From: Pseudoalteromonas sp. UG3-2
Lineage (GTDB): Bacteria > Pseudomonadota > Gammaproteobacteria > Enterobacterales > Alteromonadaceae
Length of the DNA: 64,000 nt
Assembly (NCBI RefSeq): GCF_037120705.1
Contig: NZ_JAWLJU010000001.1
Coordinates: forward strand, 558,001 to 622,000
Direction of reading: 5' to 3'
The notes beneath the pieces were generated by a model, which saw only the letters and a program-made list of their open reading frames with translations, was not told the DNA's origin and ran no database searches. Positions 34,842-44,365 of the stretch are shown here, piece by piece (position 1 is the stretch's first letter; every line of letters begins with the position of its first letter). A program made the translations under genes and the position numbers.

Positions 34842-35402
34842 ATGCAAAAGGAACAGAACAAAAAAATACTAACTCGAGGGCTGGGTGCTGAAAGTGGCTT
34901 ACTTGCTTTCTACATTGAACATGCGCCCCCTTTACCTCCTTACCAGGATTGTCAGCAAGTGCTGCCTCTGGCACTTGGAGAAGTGGCTCATATTGGTGCT
35001 CAGTGTGGCAATGGCTGGCGTAAAATTTTTAATGTTTTTGCCAAAACCTTGGCCGCTGGCGCTTTTTTAGATCATCAAATTACTAACTATGAGCGCTGGC
35101 AAGACTACCGCGACAACCAATTACTGCAATCCAACTCACAAGAAGCGCTGCTGTTCAGTCCACCAGACTTAGCTGCAAACCGCTATCAATGGCACATTAT
35201 CGCAGGTCGCACCTATGCAAAAAAGCTACTCAGAGATCACGTTTTTACTAACAACTTGGTTTGGTTAGACAGCGAATTCGCGGTTGACTATGAGCGCCGC
35301 CTAATCGTTTCACCGTTTCTTGACTATCGGCAATTAAGTAACATTAAAATCAATAAGTTAGTTAATATAATTAAACAGGCTTCCGGATCGAACAATGATT
35401 AA
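34842..35402 (+). CDS. Hypothetical protein, 186 residues, carrying two copies of the GATC motif
   Basis: A 186-residue soluble protein with no signal peptide or membrane helix and no family recognised with confidence. The N-terminal third has GLGAESGLLAFYIEHAPPLPPY and the striking HIGAQCGNGWRKIFNVFAKTLA, composed like a conserved core rather than random sequence; Trp and aromatic content are normal for a real protein. Two exact or near-exact inverse copies of the 19-bp GATC motif lie inside it, at 35069-35087 and 35234-35252, in the same reading frame (encoding DHQITN and DHVFTN). The ATG follows AGAGGTCGCA. The first half is the more convincing coding region. Confidence 0.6.
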   Translation: MQKEQNKKILTRGLGAESGLLAFYIEHAPPLPPYQDCQQVLPLALGEVAHIGAQCGNGWRKIFNVFAKTLAAGAFLDHQITNYERWQDYRDNQLLQSNSQEALLFSPPDLAANRYQWHIIAGRTYAKKLLRDHVFTNNLVWLDSEFAVDYERRLIVSPFLDYRQLSNIKINKLVNIIKQASGSNND

Positions 35403-35558
35403 AAGAAAAAATAATTAACGACTGAGATCAGCTTTATACCTAGTAATATACTGATCTCTACTTGTTAGTTGCAGACTGTAAAGATTAAGAGATCAGGATT
35501 TTACTAGCTAACCTGTAAGATTTTTCTTTTATTTCAATAGGATCATATTTTTACTAAG
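35069..35558 (-). repeat. Second cluster of the 19-bp GATC motif, mostly inverted
   Basis: Copies on the minus strand at 35069-35087, 35234-35252, 35425-35443, 35490-35508 and 35540-35558, plus one on the plus strand at 35439-35457 overlapping its inverse by five bases. The copy at 35069 is identical over all 19 bases to the copy at 30048-30066. The first two lie within the coding frame 34842-35402; the rest are in the gap before the methyltransferase. Confidence 0.7.
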
Positions 35559-35596
35559 TTAGTATTCAAGCCATGCCGTAAGGGTGAGCAGGGTAC

Positions 35597-36262
35597 TTAG
35601 TATTTTTGCGTATTGTAGCCGGCAAAACCGAGCGCTTTAAAGTAAGGCCTCGCCGGCTTAAACCCAGCATTATCAAGCAGTTCAGCCAAGCGCATTTTAT
35701 CGAGTGGGTAAAATTCCCGTTCAAAGTTCACCCTCATGCGCTGCTCGCCGGCGTCCGTTAAGCCTAGCTGTTTGCATACCAAAAGCTGTGCTTCACGCTC
35801 AAATGGAGTGACAGGGCGCTCAAGGTCGGCTAAGAACAAATAGCCGCCATTTTTTACTTGCTGCCCCATTAACCGAAATAGCGTTTCTTTATCACCGTTA
35901 TCGCTAACAAAGTGCATAACGAGCAGGCACAACACCACATCGACCTGATACTCATCGGCTTGCAGCGGACCATGATGAAGCGTGACACGCGAATCTAGTT
36001 CAAGCTTATTAAAGTGCTGCTCTGCAATTGCAAGCATATCAGCCGATGTATCTTGGGCAATAAACGTCCAACTGGGGTTTATTTTGGCCAGTTCAATAAT
36101 CTCTTTTCCTGTACCGGCACCAACCACCAAAATTTTGGCTTGTTGTGGATACAGCGCCATAAGTTGCGCGGCGGTTAATTGATGCAGTAATTCATAACCT
36201 GGCACCAACTTTGTAATGCGCTTATCGTAATGTAGTGCTTCCTCACCGTTAAAAGTAGGCAT
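35597..36262 (-). CDS. Class I SAM-dependent methyltransferase
   Basis: A 221-residue protein with the SAM-binding motif ILVVGAGTGKEIIELA (about residues 43-58), an acidic ribose-binding loop FIAQDTSADMLAIAEQHF, and motif VVLCLLVMHFVSD. This is the UbiE/CmoA-like small-molecule or tRNA methyltransferase plan, and the leading FNGEEALHYDKRI resembles the CmoA/YafE type. The substrate is not determinable from sequence. A weak AAGGAG precedes the ATG. It is convergent with the gene at 34842-35402 and lies downstream of sbcC with 44 bases between. Confidence 0.82.
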   Translation of the reverse strand: MPTFNGEEALHYDKRITKLVPGYELLHQLTAAQLMALYPQQAKILVVGAGTGKEIIELAKINPSWTFIAQDTSADMLAIAEQHFNKLELDSRVTLHHGPLQADEYQVDVVLCLLVMHFVSDNGDKETLFRLMGQQVKNGGYLFLADLERPVTPFEREAQLLVCKQLGLTDAGEQRMRVNFEREFYPLDKMRLAELLDNAGFKPARPYFKALGFAGYNTQKY

Positions 36263-36306
36263 ATTCTGCTCCTTAAATTACTGAATGCGTAGTACTCGGC
36301 ACATTG

Positions 36307-39300
36307 TTAAGACTCAGGAATGAAGGTTAACGCCGAATACCCGCCGGGCCGCTTATTCACGTGTATGCGGGTAGCAATACGTTCACTCATTTGCGCCACA
36401 TGGGAAATCACCCCCACTTTACGCCCTTGAGACTGTAAGGCATCCAAGGCATCAATAGCAACCGCCAGAGTCTCTGGATCTAAGGTACCAAACCCCTCAT
36501 CAATAAACAGCGAGTGGATCTGCACCTTATTGGCCGACAATGCCGCCAAGCCTAACGCTAGTGCCAAAGAGACTAAGAAAGATTCGCCACCAGATAAGGT
36601 ATTGACGCTACGCTGTTCATCAGCCATATCCTTGTCAATAATAGCAATGTCCAAAGATTGCTCAATGGTAGTCAGCACATAGCGCTTCGACAAGCTGCGC
36701 AACTGCTGATTTGCGTATTGCAGTAAAATCCGTAGGGTTTGCGTTTGCGCCCAGTTACGCAACTTTTTACCTGTGGCATCGCCAAGCAGCTTGTCTAATA
36801 AATACCAGTGTTCGTAATCTTGCCGCTGTTGCTCAAGTTGGCTGGCTTGGGCGGCAAACTTTTCGCGGTTTTGGCTGTCGAGTTCTAGATGTGTTTGCAC
36901 CTGCAATAATTGTTGCTGAGTTTGCTGCAACTGCTGCTGCAATTCATTCAGTTGCTGTTGCAACTGCTGCTGCAATTCATTCAGTTGCTGTTGCAACTGC
37001 TCCTCATCAACTCCCTCAGGGTAGTGGGTGAGAAGCTGTTCGATTTCTTGCTGTTGGTGCTGCTGCTGTAATTTGGCTTCATGTTGCTGCTGGGTTAATT
37101 GGTTATATTGGCGGATCACTTCCTCTGCTGGTGCCAAAGGCTCTCCCAGCAAAGCGTGTAACTGCGCTACATCTTCAATGCCATGATCTTGCGCCAGCCA
37201 TTGCGCTATACGCTCATTGAGGGTGTGTAATCGTTGTTTTAGATCCTGTTGCTGCGCCTGCAGTTCCGTGATGCTGTGCCTCGCTTTCTCAAGCTCTGTA
37301 ACAGCCTGATTATAGGCAATCACAGCGTCATGAAGCCTCTGCTGTGCCTGCTCAAGGCCATGTTGATACTCTGCAATCCATTGCTCTCGAGTTTTGTCCG
37401 CTGGCAAATAGGCTTGCCGTTCAGACGCCAGCTCCTGCAGCGCTTGTTGGTGCTGATCTCGCTGTGACTCAAATTGCCTAAGCTGCTGTTGTTGGTAACT
37501 GCGCTTTTCTTGCTCAGCATCTTGTTGCTGTAGAGTGTTTTTTATTTTTTCTTGCAGCGTCTCAACGTGTTGGCATAACTGTAACCAGCTGCTCACCTGA
37601 CTTTCTAATTCCTCCAGTGCCTCAGTGTCGCTGTCACTAAAGCGCTGCCACCAAGCTGGTTGCGGTAGCAATTGCTGCAGTCGCTGTTGCAGCTCATGGA
37701 CGCTGTGTTGATATTTCGCCACCTCACCTTCAAGTTGCGCCTGTTGTTGCGTAAACGCGGTTTGTTCTTGCTGCGACGCCGTGAGTTGTTGCTGTATGGC
37801 ATCAAGCTGCTGCTGAGCTTGCTGGCATCGTTGCCATTGTTCATCCTGCTGAGTTCTTAATTGATTGAACTGAGCGCGCGCTTGTTGCGCCTCTTCGAGT
37901 CGCTGCTGTGCCAGCTCGCTGGTTACATTGTGATAGTCGCTAGGGAGCGCATTCAATTGCTGTTGCTGTGTCTCAATGGCTCGCTGAGATTGCGCCAATT
38001 CATGTAGTGTGGACTGTAATAGGGCGTTTTCACGCTCTTTTTGTCCAACTAATTCATTGTAACGTTGCAGCACTTGTTCTCGCGCTTGCTCCGCTGCATG
38101 AGTCTGTCCACGGAAATCCTCTAACAACTGTTGCCAATGCTTATCAATGTGTTCGACGGCATAAGGGTGATCTTTAGCGCCACACACCATACACTCTTGT
38201 CCTGGCTGTAACTGGGCTCTTAAGTGGCTAATACTGTCGCTGGCACGAAGCTGTACCTGCGCTAAGTTGTCCTGCGATAAGGCAACCCGCTGCTTAGTCA
38301 GTTCATCTTGTTGTTTGGTGTCTTTAAGCTGCTCTTCAAGACGTTGCAGCGCTATTTGATGTTGGGTTTGCTGGATCTGCAACTGCGCAAGGTGCTCTTG
38401 CTGTTGTTCGAGTTGCTGACGGCTCTGTAGTGCTTGAGTCCAGTTGCTGACTTGCTGATTAACATCAAGGTCTTTAAAGCCAGCTAGTTTTTGTTGCAAT
38501 GCGCTCAGTTGTGATTGTTCATTTTGCTGCTGTGATTGCGCTTGTTCAAACTGCTGACCTTGCTGTTGCAACCGCTCAGCTAATTGTTGCTGTTGATTTG
38601 GTAAGCTACGTAATTGTTGTTGGCGCTTAGCCAATTGCTGTTGCTGAGTGATTAAATCTTGAAATTGTGGCTTTAGCGCCGACCACTGCTGGGCAATACC
38701 AGCAAGCCACTGCTGTTGTTCTTGCTTCTTTTCTAGGGCTTGCAACTCAGCCGTTACGTCTGATACTTGCTGTACCAGGGCTTTGATACGCTTATCATAT
38801 TGCTGCACCAGCGACTGTGCTTCTTCATAATGGCGATTTACTTGTTGCTGTTGCACTTGATGCTTGGCGTGCTCTTCATCAATTTTTTTCACTGCAGCAA
38901 AACTATCCGAGAGGCTATCAAACTCTGTCTGCAATTGCTGTAAAGTGTATTGCTGTTGTTGTTTATTTTTCTCACACGCGGCAATCTTAGCCTCAAAGTC
39001 TTGTTCACGTAGATGTTTTAGACGTTGTTCCAGTTCATGCGACTTTGCTTGAGCCTGTGTTTGTTGCTCAACATTATCGCGCATTGAGTTAGCTTTGCTG
39101 ATTTGCTGTGCTTTTTCTTGCTGCGGTGCTAACTGAGCAAGTTGCTGCGCTAGCGTCTGCAACTTCGACTCGACTTGATTAAGCTGCTGTTTTCGTTTTG
39201 CTAGAGCATCGAGCCACTGTCGCTGCGCGTTAGCAGTATTAAACTGTTGCTGATGGGAATCTCGTTGCTGAATGAGTTGCTGTTGTTGTTCATGCAATGT

Positions 39301-39996
39301 GTGCTGTTGTTCTTCAGTGAGCAGTTCAATCTCACCGAGCTTGTCCTCTTGGCGCTGCAGTAGCTGCTTTTTTTCTTTGTGCGCTTCGAACACCGCTTGA
39401 CCTATTTTACTGAACTTCTCTGTGCCAGTAAGACACTCAAGCAACTGGGCGCGCTCATCACCACTGGCTTTTAAAAAAGCGGCAAATTCATGCTGAGCAA
39501 GTAACACAGCTCGGGTAAACTGCTCAAAGTTCAAACCAACCAACTGTTCAATTTTTTGCTCGGTTTCACGTTTACCCTCACACACCAAGGTCTCTTGCGG
39601 CCAGGTATACAACTCCAGTTTCGCTGTTTTCAGTTTTCCAGCGCTCTTTTTTCTCGCCCGCTCAACCGACCAACAAGCCAGATAGCGTTTACCGTCTTGG
39701 GCTAAAAACTGAACCTTAGCCGAGCCGGATACGCAACCACGACGTAATAGGTTTCTAGGGTCATTGAGTTTTATATCATCGCCATTGAAGGCCACCGTCT
39801 TTTTATCATCTGATTTCAATCTGGCTGTTTTGCCATACAACGCCAAACAAATAGCATCCAATAAGGTACTTTTACCGGCGCCAGTGTCACCGGTAATCGC
39901 GTATAAGCCAGTATCACTCAGCGGCGCAGCAGTGAAATCAACGTCCGCGTCAACAATTGAAGCCAAGTTTTCTATGGCTATTTTTTCCAGTTTCAC
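36307..39996 (-). CDS. sbcC: SbcC, nuclease complex ATPase (Rad50-like)
   Basis: A 1229-residue SMC-like ATPase with N-terminal Walker A GDTGAGKSTLLDAICLALYG, about 900 residues of Gln-rich coiled coil split by the zinc hook CMVC (C602, C605), and a C-terminal lobe with signature NTLSGGESFLVSLALALGLA and Walker B HSLFIDEGFGTLD. With SbcD it forms the SbcCD nuclease that cleaves hairpins and DNA-end structures. Length is slightly above E. coli SbcC (1048), which the Gln-rich coiled coil explains. It starts 3 bases after the sbcD stop. A 33-bp perfect tandem duplication in the coiled coil (36928-36993) inserts 11 residues. Confidence 0.95.
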   Translation of the reverse strand: MKLEKIAIENLASIVDADVDFTAAPLSDTGLYAITGDTGAGKSTLLDAICLALYGKTARLKSDDKKTVAFNGDDIKLNDPRNLLRRGCVSGSAKVQFLAQDGKRYLACWSVERARKKSAGKLKTAKLELYTWPQETLVCEGKRETEQKIEQLVGLNFEQFTRAVLLAQHEFAAFLKASGDERAQLLECLTGTEKFSKIGQAVFEAHKEKKQLLQRQEDKLGEIELLTEEQQHTLHEQQQQLIQQRDSHQQQFNTANAQRQWLDALAKRKQQLNQVESKLQTLAQQLAQLAPQQEKAQQISKANSMRDNVEQQTQAQAKSHELEQRLKHLREQDFEAKIAACEKNKQQQQYTLQQLQTEFDSLSDSFAAVKKIDEEHAKHQVQQQQVNRHYEEAQSLVQQYDKRIKALVQQVSDVTAELQALEKKQEQQQWLAGIAQQWSALKPQFQDLITQQQQLAKRQQQLRSLPNQQQQLAERLQQQGQQFEQAQSQQQNEQSQLSALQQKLAGFKDLDVNQQVSNWTQALQSRQQLEQQQEHLAQLQIQQTQHQIALQRLEEQLKDTKQQDELTKQRVALSQDNLAQVQLRASDSISHLRAQLQPGQECMVCGAKDHPYAVEHIDKHWQQLLEDFRGQTHAAEQAREQVLQRYNELVGQKERENALLQSTLHELAQSQRAIETQQQQLNALPSDYHNVTSELAQQRLEEAQQARAQFNQLRTQQDEQWQRCQQAQQQLDAIQQQLTASQQEQTAFTQQQAQLEGEVAKYQHSVHELQQRLQQLLPQPAWWQRFSDSDTEALEELESQVSSWLQLCQHVETLQEKIKNTLQQQDAEQEKRSYQQQQLRQFESQRDQHQQALQELASERQAYLPADKTREQWIAEYQHGLEQAQQRLHDAVIAYNQAVTELEKARHSITELQAQQQDLKQRLHTLNERIAQWLAQDHGIEDVAQLHALLGEPLAPAEEVIRQYNQLTQQQHEAKLQQQHQQQEIEQLLTHYPEGVDEEQLQQQLNELQQQLQQQLNELQQQLQQTQQQLLQVQTHLELDSQNREKFAAQASQLEQQRQDYEHWYLLDKLLGDATGKKLRNWAQTQTLRILLQYANQQLRSLSKRYVLTTIEQSLDIAIIDKDMADEQRSVNTLSGGESFLVSLALALGLAALSANKVQIHSLFIDEGFGTLDPETLAVAIDALDALQSQGRKVGVISHVAQMSERIATRIHVNKRPGGYSALTFIPES
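36928..36993 (-). repeat. 33-bp perfect tandem duplication in sbcC
   Basis: Two identical 33-base units, at 36928-36960 and 36961-36993, followed by the first 8 bases of a third. On the protein level they repeat an 11-residue QQLNELQQQLQ-type heptad-plus-tetrad coiled-coil segment, so the reading frame is kept. Confidence 0.9.
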
Positions 39997-39999
39997 CGG

Positions 40000-41196
40000 T
40001 TAGTCCTCCATGGCTGTGATAACGGCGGCAAGTTTGTCATGTAACGCTTTAGGTGCCGTCTGTTGCTCGGGGTCAATATTACGGTAAGCAATATCCAGTA
40101 GCGTATTCACGCTTAACGACTCCACCTTACCAAGATCTTCAAATTGCGATTCTTTATCCTCATCCGCTTTACTTACCCGTTCGATACCGCAAAACAGTAG
40201 CGGCTTATCTTTTAAAGCGGCATCAATCTCTGCCCGAAAACGACTGCTAGATTCAGTAGCACTGAGGCGCAAACGCACATAAGGTTTTTCTTCATATTGC
40301 CCAAAGTCAGTATTGCTTATTTGTTCGCATAGCTCATCAAGCGTGGCAGCACCTTGCTCTGGGATATAAAGAAGGTGTTGAAATCTTGGAATGTAAAGGG
40401 GCTTTACATCCAGCAAGTCGCTATCAGAAAACTCTAACAGTAAAACCTGGTGCTGATAGTTACGTTCAGAAAAGGACATTGGCAGCGGGGTGCCGCTATA
40501 ACGAATTGCATTTTGCTTTGCAACAGTTTGTGCCTTATGCAAATGACCAAGCGCGACATAATCAAATTGCTCGCCAAACACGTTTGCAGAAACAGCATCA
40601 AAGCCACCGATATTGATATTGCGCTCAGAATCTTCAGAGATACTGCCACCTTTAGCGTGTAAGTGTCCCATTAAAATAATCGGGCCTGATGGCTTGGCAA
40701 TAGTTTCGATGGCTTGTTGGTAGGCCTGTGCAACCCCTTGTTGGTAGCTATTATCGCCACTTTGACGGGGTAAATCGCCACCACGCAGGAAGGGCATAGC
40801 AACCACATGAGCGGTTGTCGTTGCGGTTGCTAAGGTTAGTACCACCTGCTCTGGTGCGTTTTTGTCAAAGTGACCCACGACATGGGTATTAAAGGATTGC
40901 AACAGCGGCTTGGCGGTTTCAATGCCACTAGCAGAGTCATGATTGCCAGCTATCAACACAATATGGAGCTGAGGTAATTGTTTTGAGATGTGCTGAATGA
41001 AGGTGTAGAGTTGTTTTTCGGCGCTGGCAGGGGGAGTGGCGGTGTGGAAAATATCCCCGCTAATAAGCAGAATATCAACTTGATGCTGCAGCAGCGTATC
41101 GCTTAGCCAATCTAAAAATTGCTGATGCTCAGCTGCTCGTTCATGTTCATAAAACGATTGCCCTAGGTGCCAATCAGATGTGTGTAAAACCTTCAT
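40000..41196 (-). CDS. sbcD: SbcD, nuclease subunit (Mre11-like)
   Basis: A 398-residue metallophosphoesterase nuclease with the motifs LHTSDWHLGQSF, LISGDIFHTATPP, LIAGNHDSASG, MGHLHAKGG and VALGHLHKAQ that bind two Mn ions, followed by a cap domain and C-terminal region that contacts SbcC. It is the upstream gene of the sbcDC pair; its stop is 3 bases from the sbcC start. Role: endo- and exonuclease on DNA hairpins and blocked ends. A LysR-free AT-rich stretch lies upstream. Confidence 0.95.
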   Translation of the reverse strand: MKVLHTSDWHLGQSFYEHERAAEHQQFLDWLSDTLLQHQVDILLISGDIFHTATPPASAEKQLYTFIQHISKQLPQLHIVLIAGNHDSASGIETAKPLLQSFNTHVVGHFDKNAPEQVVLTLATATTTAHVVAMPFLRGGDLPRQSGDNSYQQGVAQAYQQAIETIAKPSGPIILMGHLHAKGGSISEDSERNINIGGFDAVSANVFGEQFDYVALGHLHKAQTVAKQNAIRYSGTPLPMSFSERNYQHQVLLLEFSDSDLLDVKPLYIPRFQHLLYIPEQGAATLDELCEQISNTDFGQYEEKPYVRLRLSATESSSRFRAEIDAALKDKPLLFCGIERVSKADEDKESQFEDLGKVESLSVNTLLDIAYRNIDPEQQTAPKALHDKLAAVITAMED

Positions 41197-41276
41197 TTAG
41201 CGTTCCTTTTCCAATAGAAACGCTAATATAACATCGTCTGGCGATGTTCGTCTTGTGCTTATTCAATGGTGTTAGC

Positions 41277-41516
41277 TCAATGGCTCAGTTGCCACCATGC
41301 CAACATAATCACTGGCAGTGCCAATAAAAAGAACATCGCTGGTACTTTAATGACACGCTTTTGCTTTTCTTGCACTCGCTTGATCGCGGATTTTTCATTG
41401 CAAGCGGCTACCTTATCAACGTAAAAATAACCTTCGTCTAAGTAACCTTTACAATTTTGTTCGTCTGCTGGAATTGCAACAAACTTCTCTTGTTTTTTTA
41501 GTATGTAGAAATCCAT
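41277..41516 (-). CDS. Small C-tail-anchored protein, function unknown
   Basis: A protein of about 79 residues if translation begins at the ATG at 41516; an in-frame GTG at 41528 is possible. The polar N-terminal part (DFYILKKQEKFVAIPADEQNCKGYLDEGYFYVDKVAACNEKSAIKRVQEK) holds two Cys, and one C-terminal helix (VPAMFFLLALPVIMLAWWQL) could anchor it. The upstream ribosome binding site is weak. It is encoded 80 bases upstream of sbcD on the same strand and might be co-transcribed with it. No family recognised. Confidence 0.6.
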   Translation of the reverse strand: MDFYILKKQEKFVAIPADEQNCKGYLDEGYFYVDKVAACNEKSAIKRVQEKQKRVIKVPAMFFLLALPVIMLAWWQLSH

Positions 41517-41528
41517 ACTGCCCACCAC

Positions 41529-41941
41529 ATTTCTTCGCTAAACGGGTATTTAGTACAGAGCAAAACTAACGCCAGTTTTACCCAGAGCTTGTGAAGTGCG
41601 CGATTTTAAAGACAAACTTGGGTCAATATCAACCACTAATTCTGTTTTTTTTATTTATTTATAAAATAGAGACAATAAGCTAACAAAATACCTTCTTGGC
41701 ATGTTAATTTACGAGCCAGACTCAACTAATAATATGACTGTATAACAACCACTTATAAACGTAGGTGGTAGAGGTATCCACGCCGTCAGACAATTTTGTT
41801 ACTTTATCTCAAAATTTTGCTTTGTGAAGTATTCTTTGTCACTTTATTGACACTGACGATCCGCTTGCAACTGCTACACGAGCGCTAAACTTAATTTTGC
41901 GTCATAGCACGGTGGCCAGCCTTAACCTATTGAGAAAAAGA
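41529..41941. other. Gene-free AT-rich stretch before the M1 peptidase
   Basis: About 410 bases with poly-T and AT tracts, no convincing ORF and no copy of the GATC motif. It should hold divergent promoters for the small gene at 41277 and the M1 peptidase; a TTGACA at 41844-41849 has no clear partner. Confidence 0.45.
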
Positions 41942-44365
41942 ATGATAAGAACGCTCACCTTACTCACGCTGCTGAGCAGCGTAACCCTTTCCACCATGGC
42001 AAACGCCAATGCCATAAAGCAAACCAAAGGCAGTTTTGAAGACAAGTTTCGCCAACTCGACGAGACGCTACCTACCGCCAACGTCTATCGCAGTGCCGCA
42101 GGAGCCCCTGGGGAGCGCTATTGGCAACAACAAGTAGATTATGACATTGATGTCATGCTGGACGAACAAGCGCGTCGTTTGAGCGCCAGCCAAACTATCC
42201 GTTACCAAAATAATTCTCCCCATCAATTAAAATATTTATGGCTACAACTGGACCAGAATATCTTCAAATCGGATTCCATGGCCGAGCGCAGCGCTACTTT
42301 TGGGAATGAATTACAGAGTAATCCTATCGCGAAGCCGGCAAAAATTTCCCTCAATCAGCTGCGTCGCCAGCAATTTATGGCCGACAACGAACTGGGTTTT
42401 GTGATCAGTAATGTCACCGACAGCAATGGCCAAGAATTAAAAGTGACTATCGTTGATACCATGATGCGGGTCGATTTAAACCAACCACTGGCAAGCAATG
42501 AAGCGACCGAGTTTTCGCTCGACTTTGCCTTTAATATTGTTGAAGAAGATGCTGTGGGCGCACGCTCGGGATATGAGCACTTTGAAAAAGATGGCAATGA
42601 TATTTTCTTGCTGGCGCAATGGTTTCCACGCTTAACTGCTTATACCGACTATGAAGCTTGGACCAATAAAGCCTTTTTAGGCAGTGGCGAGTTTACCCTC
42701 GAATTTGGTGACTACGACGTTGAGATCACCGTCCCGGCAGATCATATTGTGTCAGCCACCGGTGAGTTAGCCAACCCCAGTTCAGTGCTCACTAAGACAC
42801 AGCAAGCACGTTTAGAACAAGCAAAAACAGCCAAGCGCCCGGTTTTCGTTGTCACCGAAGAAGAAGCGTTAGAGAAAGAAAAATCACACAGCAAAGACAC
42901 CAAAACCTGGCACTTTAAAGCGCAGAATGTCCGCGACTTTGCTTGGGCCTCATCACGTAAATTTATGTGGGATGCCAAAGGTTACCAGCAAGGCGGGGAT
43001 GAGCAGCCCTTGGTGATGGCAATGTCGTTTTATCCTAAAGAGGGCGGCGACCTTTGGAAAAAGTATTCCACTGAGTCAGTGATCCATACCATGGAAGTCT
43101 ACTCACGATTTTCATTTGATTACCCATATCCCACCGCACAATCGGTCAATGGCCCAGTAGGGGGAATGGAGTATCCGATGATCACCTTTAATGGTCCGCG
43201 CACCAAGTTGCAAGAGGATGGTACCAGAACCTACTCCTTAGCAGAAAAGCGCTTTTTAATTGGGGTGGTTATTCATGAAATCGGCCACATTTACTTTCCT
43301 ATGATTGTCAACTCCGACGAGCGCCAGTGGACTTGGATGGACGAGGGCTTAAACAGCTTTTTAGATGGCGTGGCTGGGCGTGAATGGGATCCTACCATCC
43401 CGTGGGGCGTTGAACCACGAGATATTGCCGCTTATATGAAGTCGGAGCATCAAACCCCAATTATGACGCAATCTGACAGCGTGCTAAGACTGGGGCCAAA
43501 TGCCTACACTAAGCCTGCAGCGGCACTGAATATTTTACGCGAAGTGATTCTCGGACGAGAGCTATTTGATTTTGCCTTTAAAGAGTATGCTCAGCGCTGG
43601 AAATACAAACGTCCCACTCCAGCAGATTTTTTCAGAACCATGGAGGAAGCGTCTGGGGTTGATTTAGACTGGTTTTGGCGCGGCTGGTTTTACAGCACCG
43701 ACCACGTTGATATTTCACTGGATAAAATTTACCAGCTGAGAATTGATACCAAAAATCCCGACATTGATTATGGTCGCTTACGCGAATTTGAAAAAAACAA
43801 GCCCATGTCCTTGTTTGTTAAGCGTAACCGTGAAGAGGGTAGGGCACTGTGGGTTGACAAGAATCAAGATATCCAAGATTTCTACGACCAAAACGACCAA
43901 TTTACGGTGACCAATAAAGAGCGCAACGAGTATCAGGAATTCCTCGACAAATTAAAACCTTGGGAAAAGCGCACGCTGGAACGTGCGGTGGCCGAGGACA
44001 ACAACTACTATGTTATGGAATTTAGTAATCTTGGCGGCCTGGTTATGCCTATTTTGTTAGAGTTAACCTATCAAGATGGCAGCAAGGAAGAACGCATGAT
44101 CCCAGCGGAAATTTGGCGTAAAAATGCTCGCCATGTCAGCAAGTTGATCATTACAGACAAAGACAAGCCACTGGCTTCTGTTAGTGTAGATCCGCGCTGG
44201 GAAACGGCTGACGTTGATATTGAAAATAACCACTATCCCAGACGGATCATTGAATCACGTTTAGAAGTGTTTAAGAGAAAGAAACGCGACGGCAAAGTAC
44301 ATCGCGATATTATGCAAGACAGCAAAACCCAGATAAAAACCGATAAAGAGCAAGAGGAAGACTAA
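41942..44365 (+). CDS. M1-family zinc metallopeptidase, exported
   Basis: An 807-residue protein from the ATG at 41942, chosen because a clean signal peptide (IRTLTLLTLLSSVTLSTMANA) follows; the longer frame from 41897 would bury it. The M1 exopeptidase motif VGGMEYPM and the gluzincin site HEIGH (445-449) with E468, HEXXH-x18-E, are intact. The N-terminal beta domain and long C-terminal helical region are as in M1 enzymes. It is a periplasmic or secreted aminopeptidase-like enzyme; specificity is unknown. It overlaps the next gene by one base (TAATG). Confidence 0.88.
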   Translation: MIRTLTLLTLLSSVTLSTMANANAIKQTKGSFEDKFRQLDETLPTANVYRSAAGAPGERYWQQQVDYDIDVMLDEQARRLSASQTIRYQNNSPHQLKYLWLQLDQNIFKSDSMAERSATFGNELQSNPIAKPAKISLNQLRRQQFMADNELGFVISNVTDSNGQELKVTIVDTMMRVDLNQPLASNEATEFSLDFAFNIVEEDAVGARSGYEHFEKDGNDIFLLAQWFPRLTAYTDYEAWTNKAFLGSGEFTLEFGDYDVEITVPADHIVSATGELANPSSVLTKTQQARLEQAKTAKRPVFVVTEEEALEKEKSHSKDTKTWHFKAQNVRDFAWASSRKFMWDAKGYQQGGDEQPLVMAMSFYPKEGGDLWKKYSTESVIHTMEVYSRFSFDYPYPTAQSVNGPVGGMEYPMITFNGPRTKLQEDGTRTYSLAEKRFLIGVVIHEIGHIYFPMIVNSDERQWTWMDEGLNSFLDGVAGREWDPTIPWGVEPRDIAAYMKSEHQTPIMTQSDSVLRLGPNAYTKPAAALNILREVILGRELFDFAFKEYAQRWKYKRPTPADFFRTMEEASGVDLDWFWRGWFYSTDHVDISLDKIYQLRIDTKNPDIDYGRLREFEKNKPMSLFVKRNREEGRALWVDKNQDIQDFYDQNDQFTVTNKERNEYQEFLDKLKPWEKRTLERAVAEDNNYYVMEFSNLGGLVMPILLELTYQDGSKEERMIPAEIWRKNARHVSKLIITDKDKPLASVSVDPRWETADVDIENNHYPRRIIESRLEVFKRKKRDGKVHRDIMQDSKTQIKTDKEQEED

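Noticed and set aside
29734..35558. Ends of a Tn7-like or Mu-like element
   Set aside because: Inverted clusters are suggestive, but no transposase or targeting gene lies between them and no target-site duplication was seen; the isolated copy at 21091 also does not fit. Kept only as an alternative in the findings.
36307..39996. Gln-rich sequence as a sign of misassembly
   Set aside because: Gln-rich coiled coils are normal for SbcC in this group; the frame is intact and both ATPase halves are present.
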